NCBI GenBank assembly: GCA_029378245.1
Contig: JARKIF010000043.1
Span: forward strand, 310,001 to 374,000
Direction of reading: 5' to 3'
Length of the DNA: 64,000 nucleotides
Source: Roridomyces roridus
Taxonomy: Eukaryota > Basidiomycota > Agaricomycetes > Agaricales > Mycenaceae
Each line of letters opens with the position of its first letter. The first letter of the stretch is position 1. Positions 11,050 to 20,041 of the stretch are shown one piece after another. The translations under genes were made by a program, and so were the position numbers. The notes under the pieces were generated by a model that was not told the origin of the DNA, did no database searches, and saw nothing but the letters and a program-made list of their open reading frames with translations.

Positions 11050-12088
11050 GGCGCAGTAGAGAGTAGCTGAGTCTGGGACTCGGTCGACGCACGGCCTGGC
11101 ATTTATCCTTTCAGGAAAACAGGGATTATTCAGTCGTCACAAATTTCGGAGAAACCAGCTTGCTATTCTGAGATAACGGCGCCATTCTCCAGCAACTTTC
11201 GACCGAACAACCTCATGCCGCAGGCAAGGACACACCCTGAAAGTGAGCTAGTTCAATACTGAAACTTTGTTCGAGGGCACGCTCTTTTGGCGCGCACTGA
11301 GCCGACGGTGGATTCCCTGATTGTCTGGCGACTGCCGGTGCCATGTGGCTAGGCAGAAACCTCCGTCAGGCAGCCATGCCAATTTACAAGGTATTCAAGC
11401 TCTGCAGATGTTTCTGTTGGAAACATAATTTGAACACCGCTACTTAGCACAATCCTTTGACGATCCTCCCAGACCGAGTTGTGGAAAAGAAATCGTAAGG
11501 TTCCTACTTCATCGATCACCGCGGGCACTCCGTGACGCACCAAATGTTTCGGTGCCTTAAAGTTAATACGGTTGCACCAAGTTTAGGCTGATGGTAACAC
11601 GTGTAAACAAACCTCCCTTTTCGGAAGAGCGCCCATTACGACAGAATGTGCACGGAACAGCAACGCCGATGCAGCGAAGACGACGACATCAGCGCTGAGC
11701 AACGGTCGTGGATGCGAGTGGATGCTGACTGACCGCAAAAGGCACGCGCTCTCATGCGATATCACGATGCATCGCGATGCCAACGAGAGCGACTCGGAAC
11801 GATCCATTGCGATAAACTCTTCAATTTTAGAGTCCGCGACACATTTCGGAGACATCCACGGATTCGCAAAGGCTCCGTACCCTCGCCCCGCAAACTGCGC
11901 GCAGGGGCTGACAGGAGACATAATCTTTCCGAGTCCCGAGAGATCGAGGTGGCCTCGAGGCTGCTTGCCGGAAAACTGGCGCTATTCCCGGCACTGGGCG
12001 AACAGGAACCGTAGGGTAAATGACATTAAGTATTGTGCTGCTTTGCGGTTTTCATCTTCAATCTTGTCTCGAGTCTCGACGCCCCTCC

Positions 12089-14769
12089 ATGGACCGACAG
12101 CAGTGTGCGACTTGCTACAAGGCCAACGACGACACGGCTCTTCTCAGCACCCATGTCACGCTCCTCAAACACGGCACTTACACCATCGTGAATCTCAGAC
12201 ACAAGAACTCGGTCCTTGCGCGCAATGGTTCTGGGAGTGACCTTGTCTCGGCGGCAGATCTAGTTGGCCAGTTACCTTCCGAGAATAAAAAGGTACGCTC
12301 ACTGTAGCTCTCAATTGCTGCGTACTCAGGCTCATCCCGAACTTTCAGTGGAGAGTCGAGAAATTCCAGAATGGAAATTACACGATCAAGAATGCTGGCG
12401 ATGCCGCCCATCCAGCGTCGTGCGCGCTTCGTCCGAAGCCCCTTGACCCAATCGTAAACGGTGGCGTCCGTGGCCGCAGCGCGCAGCAGTGGATCATCAA
12501 GGACACGCGTGTTTCTGGTCATTTCTTGTAAGTAATATTGAATTCGATTTTGAGGTCACCGTGCTCACCCGGACGCTAGAATTTCACCTACAGATGCCAA
12601 AGACCTTTTTTGGAACATGCCGAGCGACGAGTTGGGTACATCGGTGAGTGCTCGCAACTTGGCAATCCAGGTTCGTCCTAATCTGGTTCCAGATCACACT
12701 GGGAGAGAGCTCCGGTGATACTGGGAGTCACTGGCTCTTTATTTCACAGCCGGATGATGATGTTGGCGTCGGCGACTCGGAGACTAAACGTCAACCCCCC
12801 GCCAAACCCGATTCCACGCGACGCCAGCCTGACACGCCCGATTCCACATCCGAACCTGCTTCCAATCCCGAGTGTGAACCGGCCTCCGAAAAAGCCCAGC
12901 TCGAAGCCGCACCAACATCCGCGCCCTCAAGTTTCGTTTCAACCTCGGCGACACCTGCTCAGGAACCTGTGGCCGACTCCCAGCAGTCTTCCGTGGCGCA
13001 ACCTCCTCCGTACTCTACCACACCCGCAGTCAGCGATCAATCCCAGGACCAGCCGATGCCACAGGACGCCCATCTATTGTTCACTCTGGTACCATGCTAT
13101 GGAAAACCACCCACGTCGCTCAACACCGGTACATACACCATCAGCAACGTCAAATACGGGAAATTGGTCCGCCTTCCGTCCGGCGACTCCGAGTGTGAAT
13201 TGGTCTCGGGCCTCTCGGCAGCGGATTTATCTGGGAGCGCTCCGGGCGACGACGAGAAGGTGACCGTTCCCTCTAGGTTGCTTGGTCCTTGTTTAAATTT
13301 CATTAGTGGAATTTTACACGGCTTACTAAAAACAAATTCACCATCAAGAACCTCCACCACGGGCGTTCGGCGTCGTGCGAGCAGGGTCCAGAGGCCGATG
13401 ACAATATTGTGGGAGGCTTCCCGGGCCGGGACGACCAGGAGTGGTTCATCCGAGACACTCGCGTCGGAAATCAGTTCACGTAAGTCGCTTGCCTTCAGCG
13501 TTATGCAGGAGGTGCTCATCTCGACGTCAGAATTTCCCCGACGGAGGCAAAAGGCCTTTTTTGGAACCTGCCCGACGACAACGTGGACACGTCGGTGAGT
13601 GCTCCCAGATCAAACCCGCGTTCCGCTTACAAATCCTGTTTTTTTTCGTACAGATTACGCTGCAAGCGAACCGCACCGACTCTGCAAGTCACTGGACCTT
13701 CCTATCATGTGCAGTTGACCCCGAGTCGGACCCCGAACCTGCCTCCGATCCCCCGTCTGTCGCACCCGCATTCGGACATCAATCGCCAAACCACGTCGAC
13801 AACCGCCCTCAATCACAACCAGGAGGGCAGTGGAGTACGCCCGTGACCTCGGCGAAGTCGACACTGTCACGGTGGACTTCAAGTGAATCAGATTCACAAG
13901 AACCACCAACACTCACGGCCGCTCCCCAGTCGCCGCAGCTCGGACCTTTTGGCAAACGCAGGCAGCAACTTCAACAGTGCCGGGAGCGCGAGGTGCAGGC
14001 ACCACGGGGGACTCTGGCGCGCTTGATGGGTTCTCTTGCAGTCGACAATCGCCCCCAATCGGCTCCCCCGGGGCCTCAGGCCACATGGCTCCAATATTCA
14101 TCGGATTGCTTGTCTTCGACGGATTTTCTCACCGGCTCCGCTTTTTCCCGGTCCCGTGCTCAACAGCCAGGCGCAACTTCTTTCGACGAAGATGATGATG
14201 ACTCGGGAGCCAACTTCATGGTAAGTAATTGATGATGTGTTTGTCTACCAGAGATTAATTCTCCGCAGTGGTCGTGTAACTCCTGCGGAGTCAAAATTCC
14301 CGACGCTGATCCACGCGTCCAATGTCAAGTATGTTCTGGGCGGCCCACAGGCACCAGTTACGACCTGTGCGCCTACTGCGCTCTCGGCCAACAGTTTTCC
14401 GGAGGTCACGCGTTGTGGCATGAGATCGTCATCTACTCCAAAAGTGGTTCCTCTGTGGTGTCCGGGGCCTTGTCTCGGGCGGCCATCTCATACAGCCCGC
14501 GGTCCCGCAGCAAGTTGGTGTCCCCCCCGGATAGCTCCTGGCACTGCGATTCTTGCGGGACCATGATACGCCCCAGGCAACCAATGGTTGCCTGCGGAAC
14601 TTGTTGGGCTCCGAACATGTGCGGCATCTGTGCGGCGTGCGCTCTTGATGGTGGCCTTCCTCGGGGGCATGACAATAATACGCATTTCACGTGGTTCATG
14701 CTCGCCTTTGGAGGTGCCGGAGTTCAGGCTATCGAGAACGGGACTCGGATCTATCGCAACGATCAGTAG
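12089..14769 (+). CDS. Two I66-like trefoils fused to two ZZ-type zinc fingers
   Basis: Eight exons (12089-12292, 12349-12527, 12580-12643, 12693-13259, 13307-13479, 13531-13594, 13654-14220, 14269-14769) join to 772 aa without a break. Trefoil 1 spans ~27-165 (GTYTIVN, NYTIKN, QQWIIKD, ISPTDAK, SHWLF), a Pro/Ser/Thr linker follows, trefoil 2 spans ~294-435 (GTYTISNV, KFTIKN, QEWFIRD, ISPTEA, SHWTF), then a long disordered linker ending in an acidic run (DEDDDDSG) and two ZZ-type fingers from W607 (WSCNSC, SYDLCAYCALGQQF, HALWHE; then WHCDSCGTMI, C-x2-C, MCGICAACAL, HDNNTH). I started at ATG 12,089 because the trefoil begins shortly after; an in-frame ATG at 12,020 would add 23 residues. The finger exon is preceded by an intron at the same place as in the 6,184 gene. 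Confidence 0.75.
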
Positions 14770-16070
14770 TACACTGAAGAGTAGGGTCGAATTTGGTTAG
14801 GTTCGAATATTCACATGCGTCTCTTGTAACCTCACTCGTAACTTTGTTGATTTGGACGGGTTGGAGGGGTCAGCACAACCTGCCTTTAAGGGCCATTGCT
14901 TCGCATGGCAATCCGAGTCTGGGCGGTTTAGCTGGCACTCGGGAAGGTAGGGGAAGGTTGCCGACAACCATTGATGATGGGGAGGGTGGGGGGATGTAAG
15001 GGGAGAACTTTGATCAGGGGAGCACTGAAAAAATATTTAATAGCAGTGACGGTGGAAGTGTACAATTTGTGGTCAGAGCTGGCAACAGGGGGACAGAACA
15101 ATGTTGGAACTTGGCCAATGGCAACAAGGCCCATGAGCCAGGGAGATGTGCAAGGCTGCACACGAGTACTTGGTAGACCGTAGAATCCAGATGGTGCCAA
15201 GTGCCGTGAAAATGGTAAAGAGCCGAGGGATTCATGAAGTGAACCAGAGTCCTGTACTGGAGAAGGACAAATTTGTTGTGCATAGAGTAGCGGAGATTTG
15301 AAATGGCCGTCACGGTCGAGCACTGAGCACTCTGCATAGTGTTGGCATGGTGGTGGTAAGCAAGAGACGTGGCGAGCTGCCAACGGACCTGTCATCGGCA
15401 GCCAAACATGGTCCGGTCGGACCGATGCCGTTCTGCTTCCGTTGACTTTGGGCGGCGGAGATGGTGACACGCAGACCCAACGCAGACCGGCGGGTTCAAG
15501 GCGTAAGAGGGAATGACTGAGGAGTATCCAAAAGAGCCAAAATGATCGGAAAATTACCTTAAATGGAAGTGATCCCACCACCGACACTGACGTCATCGAA
15601 AAAAAATGCGACCCCACTCTGGCGGGAAAACGGCCGATAAGACCGAGCTTAAAATAAATTTTAAGACTCGGAATGAGCTACACAATATTTATCCCGAATC
15701 TGCGTGAGCGCAACAGGAAGCCGAGAAGTAAGAGAATTCGATGAGAGGGATCGACGATCGCGATTGTCAATTATAGGACTTCCGTGCCGGTTCAGGCACC
15801 GGATCCGAGAGCCGCGGCAGTCGGGATGTGCTCCCAAGTGCCACGTTCTGAGGCTGGTGGCCAGTCGAAATGCGATTTCCCTGCTTCCCTACGTATACGT
15901 ACGCGTTGCGACGTCTCTCGAGCTTCGGCGGCGTACCATTTCTTTGCTTTCACGCTCCACGGAGCCTCCACCCAACATCGAGCTGAAGTTGAGCGCTGAC
16001 TATGGACTCACAAAGGTTTTCGAATTGTGGCATGAACGGCCACAGCACTGAGCAAGGAACAAGCATGCCA
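14770..16070. other. Gene-poor stretch
   Basis: I see no supportable gene. A 229-codon minus-strand frame at 14,928-15,617 has biased composition and no recognisable domain. An AT-rich imperfect palindrome (arms CTTAAAAT/ATTTTAAG) lies near 15,650-15,667. Confidence 0.35.
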
Positions 16071-16100
16071 AATTGAAGCGAAAGAAATTGAACGATAGAT

Positions 16101-16106
16101 CATGTG
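16101..16106 (+). promoter_or_regulatory. Variant (CATGTG) of the repeated upstream element, copy 3
   Basis: The surrounding 'TTGAACGATAGATCATGTGCATC' sequence is the same element with one change in the core. It belongs to the upstream region of the PLAC8 gene at 17,028, from which it is now separated by the MITE at 16,308. Confidence 0.4.
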
Positions 16107-16307
16107 CATCAATGTTGAAACTCCCGATTATTTGCACATTGTTTGTTCTGCCCCTTGTTCCCTCCCTTCATGTTGGATTTTCGTCCTCTCCGACACGGAT
16201 GATTCCGGGCTCTGGCTTCTTCAAACGTCCAAGGCTTGACGTCTCTATTGTCCAAGCGGTTTCTTCACGGTCCTTGACTCTTTCCGAGTCTGCGTCAAAA
16301 CCTGATT

Positions 16308-16760
16308 TAAGGCTCCAACCTTTTCCGTTTGGAAACTGTTTCCCCCGAAAAAACAGTGTTTATTTCCGTTTTGTTTGCCGGGTTGGGGAAACAGCTTCAC
16401 AAACGGTTTGGAAACGGTTTGTGTCGGCACTCCTGTGGAGACTCAGAACCAAATTCAAGCCACTCACAAACTATGGAATCGAACCCAGAGCTCTCGGCAG
16501 CTGCCTCGCCGGATTGATGTTAACCGACCAATTGCCAAGTCAGGCTCGTCTGGGCGTCAGACCGGCCTCGATGCCTCCCAGACTGGTGCCCTCTACACAC
16601 CTACGCTCCATGAGCATCTTGGAGCCACTCTCGACGCTGTGAAAAGGTGGTCAAAAATTAACCGTTCGCAAACCGTTTCAAACGGTTTGGAAACGGTTTC
16701 TTTCCGTTCCCGTTTTGTTTTCCGAAAATCACAAACGGAAACAGAACGGTTGGAGCCTTA
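16308..16760. mobile_element. hAT-like MITE with 8-bp target duplication
   Basis: The ends are TAAGGCTCCAACC and GGTTGGAGCCTTA, flanked by the 8-base direct repeat ACCTGATT at 16,300-16,307 and 16,761-16,768. The interior is rich in AAACGG/CCGTTT motifs, as hAT subterminal regions often are. The 453-bp element has no transposase. It lies inside the upstream region of the PLAC8 gene; the copy near 8,500 shows the unoccupied arrangement. Near 16,485-16,495 a minus-strand GGTTCGATTCC (a perfect pol III B-box) suggests a nested tRNA-derived piece. Confidence 0.75.
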
Positions 16761-17027
16761 ACCTGATTGAAACAAGACACGCATCCGCTTCTCGCTGTAT
16801 TTGACAACTGCTATTCTCGTGATCATTTGGACGTGGATCTCGGTGTCGGTACCTGTTTGAACCACTCACAATTCTCGATGGCCGTTCATTGATCCGCTCT
16901 TTACTCGGGGCTCCTCATCAAGCCTATACATATACGAGCTCCGACTCCGCTTTACAAATCCTCATTCACCTTTTCTTTCTTTGCTCCCTTCAAATTCACC
17001 ACCACACTCTTCTTCAACTCTACTTCC

Positions 17028-17677
17028 ATGTCTTCCGTGCGTGTCTTCTAACACGGCTATCTCGAACGATTGAACGACCGCTCTTGCAGCCCTACATCGT
17101 GCAACAGCCCACGCCCACCGCAGGCATGAGGATAAGCGGCGGAAACCGCAACGCCTTGGACAAACCTTTCGACAACAACGATCAACGTGCCTGGAGCCAC
17201 GACCTATGTTCATGTTTCGGGGACTGCGGCTCTTGTACGTTCTATCCTTTTGTTTCTTCCTCGAGGGCCTAAAAACGAAAAACAGTTTGCTACGCCCTAT
17301 GGTGCCCCAGCGTCGTACACGGAAAGAATAGACAACGGCTGCGTCATTTGATGGATGAGGGTACGCCGGCGCAGGAGGATGAGATCAAGGGCTGCAGTGG
17401 GGCTTGTTGGAGCCACTGGGCGTTGAATCTTGTTGGGATGGGTTGTATACTTGCGGTTCGTTTGCGTCCCCTCCTGTTAATTCCTTCTTTGGCGTGCTGA
17501 GATTCTGACCAGTGCATGAACCGCGGGTAGGCGCGTGCGCGCTATGGGATCAGGGGTAGTGCCTTGGGGGATTGTACTGCGGCGTTGTGTTGCCATTCGT
17601 TGGATCTGAATCAGGTGTCGAGAGAGATTGAGCTTGAGGAGAGGAGTTTTGGAAAGCCGAGGTTGGATGAATATTAA
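17028..17677 (+). pseudogene. PLAC8-family Cys-rich protein, intact but for one in-frame TAG
   Basis: Exons 17028-17036 (MSS), 17090-17234 and 17286-17455 join in frame and give QQPTPTAGM, GGNRN, the SHDLCSCFGDCGS block, YALWCPSVVHGKN, and GACWSHW, the typical order of the PLAC8 family of small cysteine-rich membrane-associated proteins. The last exon reads CMNRG, then TAG at 17,528-17,530, then ARARYGIRGSALGDC and SREIELEERS to the stop at 17,675. The family normally has a glutamine where the TAG stands. Either this is a nonsense mutation (CAG to TAG) or splicing uses that TAG as acceptor, giving a 156-residue protein without CMNRG. A MITE sits in its upstream region. Confidence 0.6.
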
Positions 17678-17756
17678 ATTATACTGTGGCCAAGGTGTAT
17701 AGAGGACCCAGTCATCTGTTCGTGCGGAGAAAGTGAGCTCAAATTGAACCACAGAT

Positions 17757-17762
17757 CACGTG
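17757..17762 (+). promoter_or_regulatory. CACGTG core of repeated upstream element, copy 4
   Basis: Same context (TTGAACCACAGATCACGTGG). It starts another copy of the PLAC8-type upstream region, but the sequence after about 17,860 does not continue into a PLAC8 gene. Confidence 0.45.
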
Positions 17763-17869
17763 GATGAATGTTGAAGCTCGCGATTGTTTGTACATTGTTT
17801 GTTCCGCTCTTGTTTCCTCCCGCCATGTGTCGAGACCGAATTCTGATAAGGCTTGTCTCTGGCTTGGAC

Positions 17870-19682
17870 ACTATTCTTTTGAGATGAACCCGAGCTCCCT
17901 GGTCTTTCTGGGTGGTTTCAACATTCCTGGACCCTGGAGCCAGTTAGCCTATAGTCCCTAGACAACTCGACATATGACCCGGAGGCTGCTCCTCGCGATG
18001 GATCGTTTATCAACGCATCCTGGTCGGCTTTCGGCATATTTGCACGCCACATCTTTTCTGCGTTTCTGATCAAGACTCGTCTGCCGCAACTTGGGCGCAT
18101 CTAATCCCACGTTAACGTGGAGTACTAGTACGGCTCGGGGTGACCGAAGCAACAGAGCCCAAGCCCGTCGCCACTTGTTCGGGTGAATATGTCCCGTTGA
18201 CTACTCTGCTTGGGCTGTACGACCCGCGTAGATGCAACCTTGTTCAGATTTGGTCCACCAGGGTTTCAAGATGATTTCACAAGGTAAGGCAGCTGACCGG
18301 GCTGGTTCTCATCAGGTGTGTCTCCAAGTCTACGGTGATGTTCGTCCCATTCATCATGATGCAGATCTTCTGGAATCCAAAATAATCCGTGGGATCGTGG
18401 CTATATACCGTATCGCACCTTTCGTTCCTTCGCCCTCATTGAAGATTCGCCACATACTTCAGAACTGTATGCGTGCAAGCGATACTGTGGCTTAGATAGC
18501 GACCAGAAGGAGCTGCTCTTGTGGCATCGATTTCGGGGAAGTAATGGGATAGAAGGTAGCATGGGTAATTCCCGTTTGATGCTTGCGATCGCGGATTCCA
18601 CTTTTTTTTGGCTCGTATCTCACGACCATATGTAGCCCTATCTCAGGTGTCTTCCCGAACAAGTTGCCCCCCACCCTCCATCCCTGACTCTACCTTGTCG
18701 CCCCAATTTCGCAAATTGACTTGTAGGTTCTACCGATGCCTACGTTCGTGGTGTGGTTCCATATGAATGCACGGAAATTGACAATTCTTATGCAGGATTA
18801 CGGTCCAGGATGATGGCAATGCAACATTGACATTGACTTTTGCGTACTCGGCAGTCCCGACTACGGTCCTCACCGAACCCCAGTGAGCGTCTTGTTGTAT
18901 GATCATCTATAAATATCTGAGGAAACTAGACCGTCCGCAGCTATTGGACTCGGAGCATCATCCCCAAGTGTGCCGCCTGTTAGTTCGACTCAACAGTCAG
19001 TATTGCCCAAAAGTCTTGTCTGGTTCAATCTTTTAATTTGTCGCAGAGAGTCCAAGACAATCGACTTTGGCGTCATTTTTGGACCGCCCATCGCCGCAGC
19101 TGTATTGATCCAGTGATATATCTGCTCATACGCCGCCATGTCCGCCGAGCATCTACGCTGGCAGCCCGGACTCCTCATGGGTTCGTGGCTCCTGGGCCCG
19201 AGCCTGCGGACAGCGCACCATCACAACCCGAAACTAACAATCGCGCTTCGTGGGAATTACATGTCGAGCTCGCACACAAGATAGCTCAGTATCGCCGGGG
19301 CAACGGAGGCCTTATTAAACCCAGCCTGATAACTTCTTCATCGATTACCACGACAAGACAGCTCTACATATCTAACCAAGTAAACAGGGCCCAGGAAAGA
19401 GTGAAGCAGCTGGAGGAGCTGTCTGTCCTGCTCCAGTCAGCGTCCCAAAGCTTGTGCCACAGAGCCGGCACGGTTTCGGATACACTTTTGGAGGATCAAC
19501 AGCCGATTCCTCAAGATATCCGCATTTTGGGCTTTGGAGCTCTGGAGACTAGACTGCAGCATGCTTTGCAGGAAATTCGGGAGTTGAAAACGCCGATACA
19601 GGAGATGGAGCGGCAGCGACAATCGGATTGGGCGCTTGGATTATCGGACGAGTTCCCACCGGCGTATGCTGAGATCGAGTAG
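17870..19682 (+). pseudogene. Decayed single-pass membrane protein gene
   Basis: Pieces in order suggest a fungal surface protein with an extracellular beta-rich part, a transmembrane helix and a cytosolic coiled tail: TYDPEAAPRDGSFINASW near 17,970; RITVQDDGNATLTLTFAYS near 18,800-18,860; a helix GVIFGPPIAAAVLI near 19,070-19,110; RRHVRRAS; then a tail to WALGLSDEFPPAY ending at 19,682. The helix and the basic stretch after it lie in different frames, so a 1-nt shift occurred near 19,110. Other parts are interrupted by stops. I cannot name the family. Confidence 0.4.
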
Positions 19683-19950
19683 TTCTACATAGTAATTGGG
19701 AGTGTTTCAACCAAGCAACTTGACTTCCCCATGATGGAACCATGCTTCAGCTACTCGAATTCAAACGAAGGTTGGCTTTGGGTTGGCTCGTTGACCGTTG
19801 AGGCTCCAATTCTCAGAGACATCAATTCTCTCAAAACTCATGTGTCCCAGTCCATATGACAGCACAAAGTCTCTCGAATTGTTTGATGAGAAACTGCCAG
19901 TCAAGAAGCATGTGACTCAGAAATTGAAACGAAAAAATTGAACCATAGAT

Positions 19951-19956
19951 CACGTG
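19951..19956 (+). promoter_or_regulatory. CACGTG core of repeated upstream element, copy 5, before the helicase gene
   Basis: The 20-base element ATTGAACCATAGATCACGTG is perfectly kept here, about 90 bp upstream of the ATG at 20,042, in the position expected of a promoter element. The four other copies precede PLAC8-type sequences. Confidence 0.5.
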
Positions 19957-20041
19957 CATTACGTTCGATTGATGTGGCTGTTCCGGGCATCAAGTGTCAC
20001 TGATCTCTTCTTTGTCTCTTGCCTTGTGCCACACCACTACG

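Noticed and set aside
14928..15617. 229-codon minus-strand open frame
   Set aside because: Composition is biased, no domain or family motif is visible, no homologous copy exists in the window, and no splice structure supports it.
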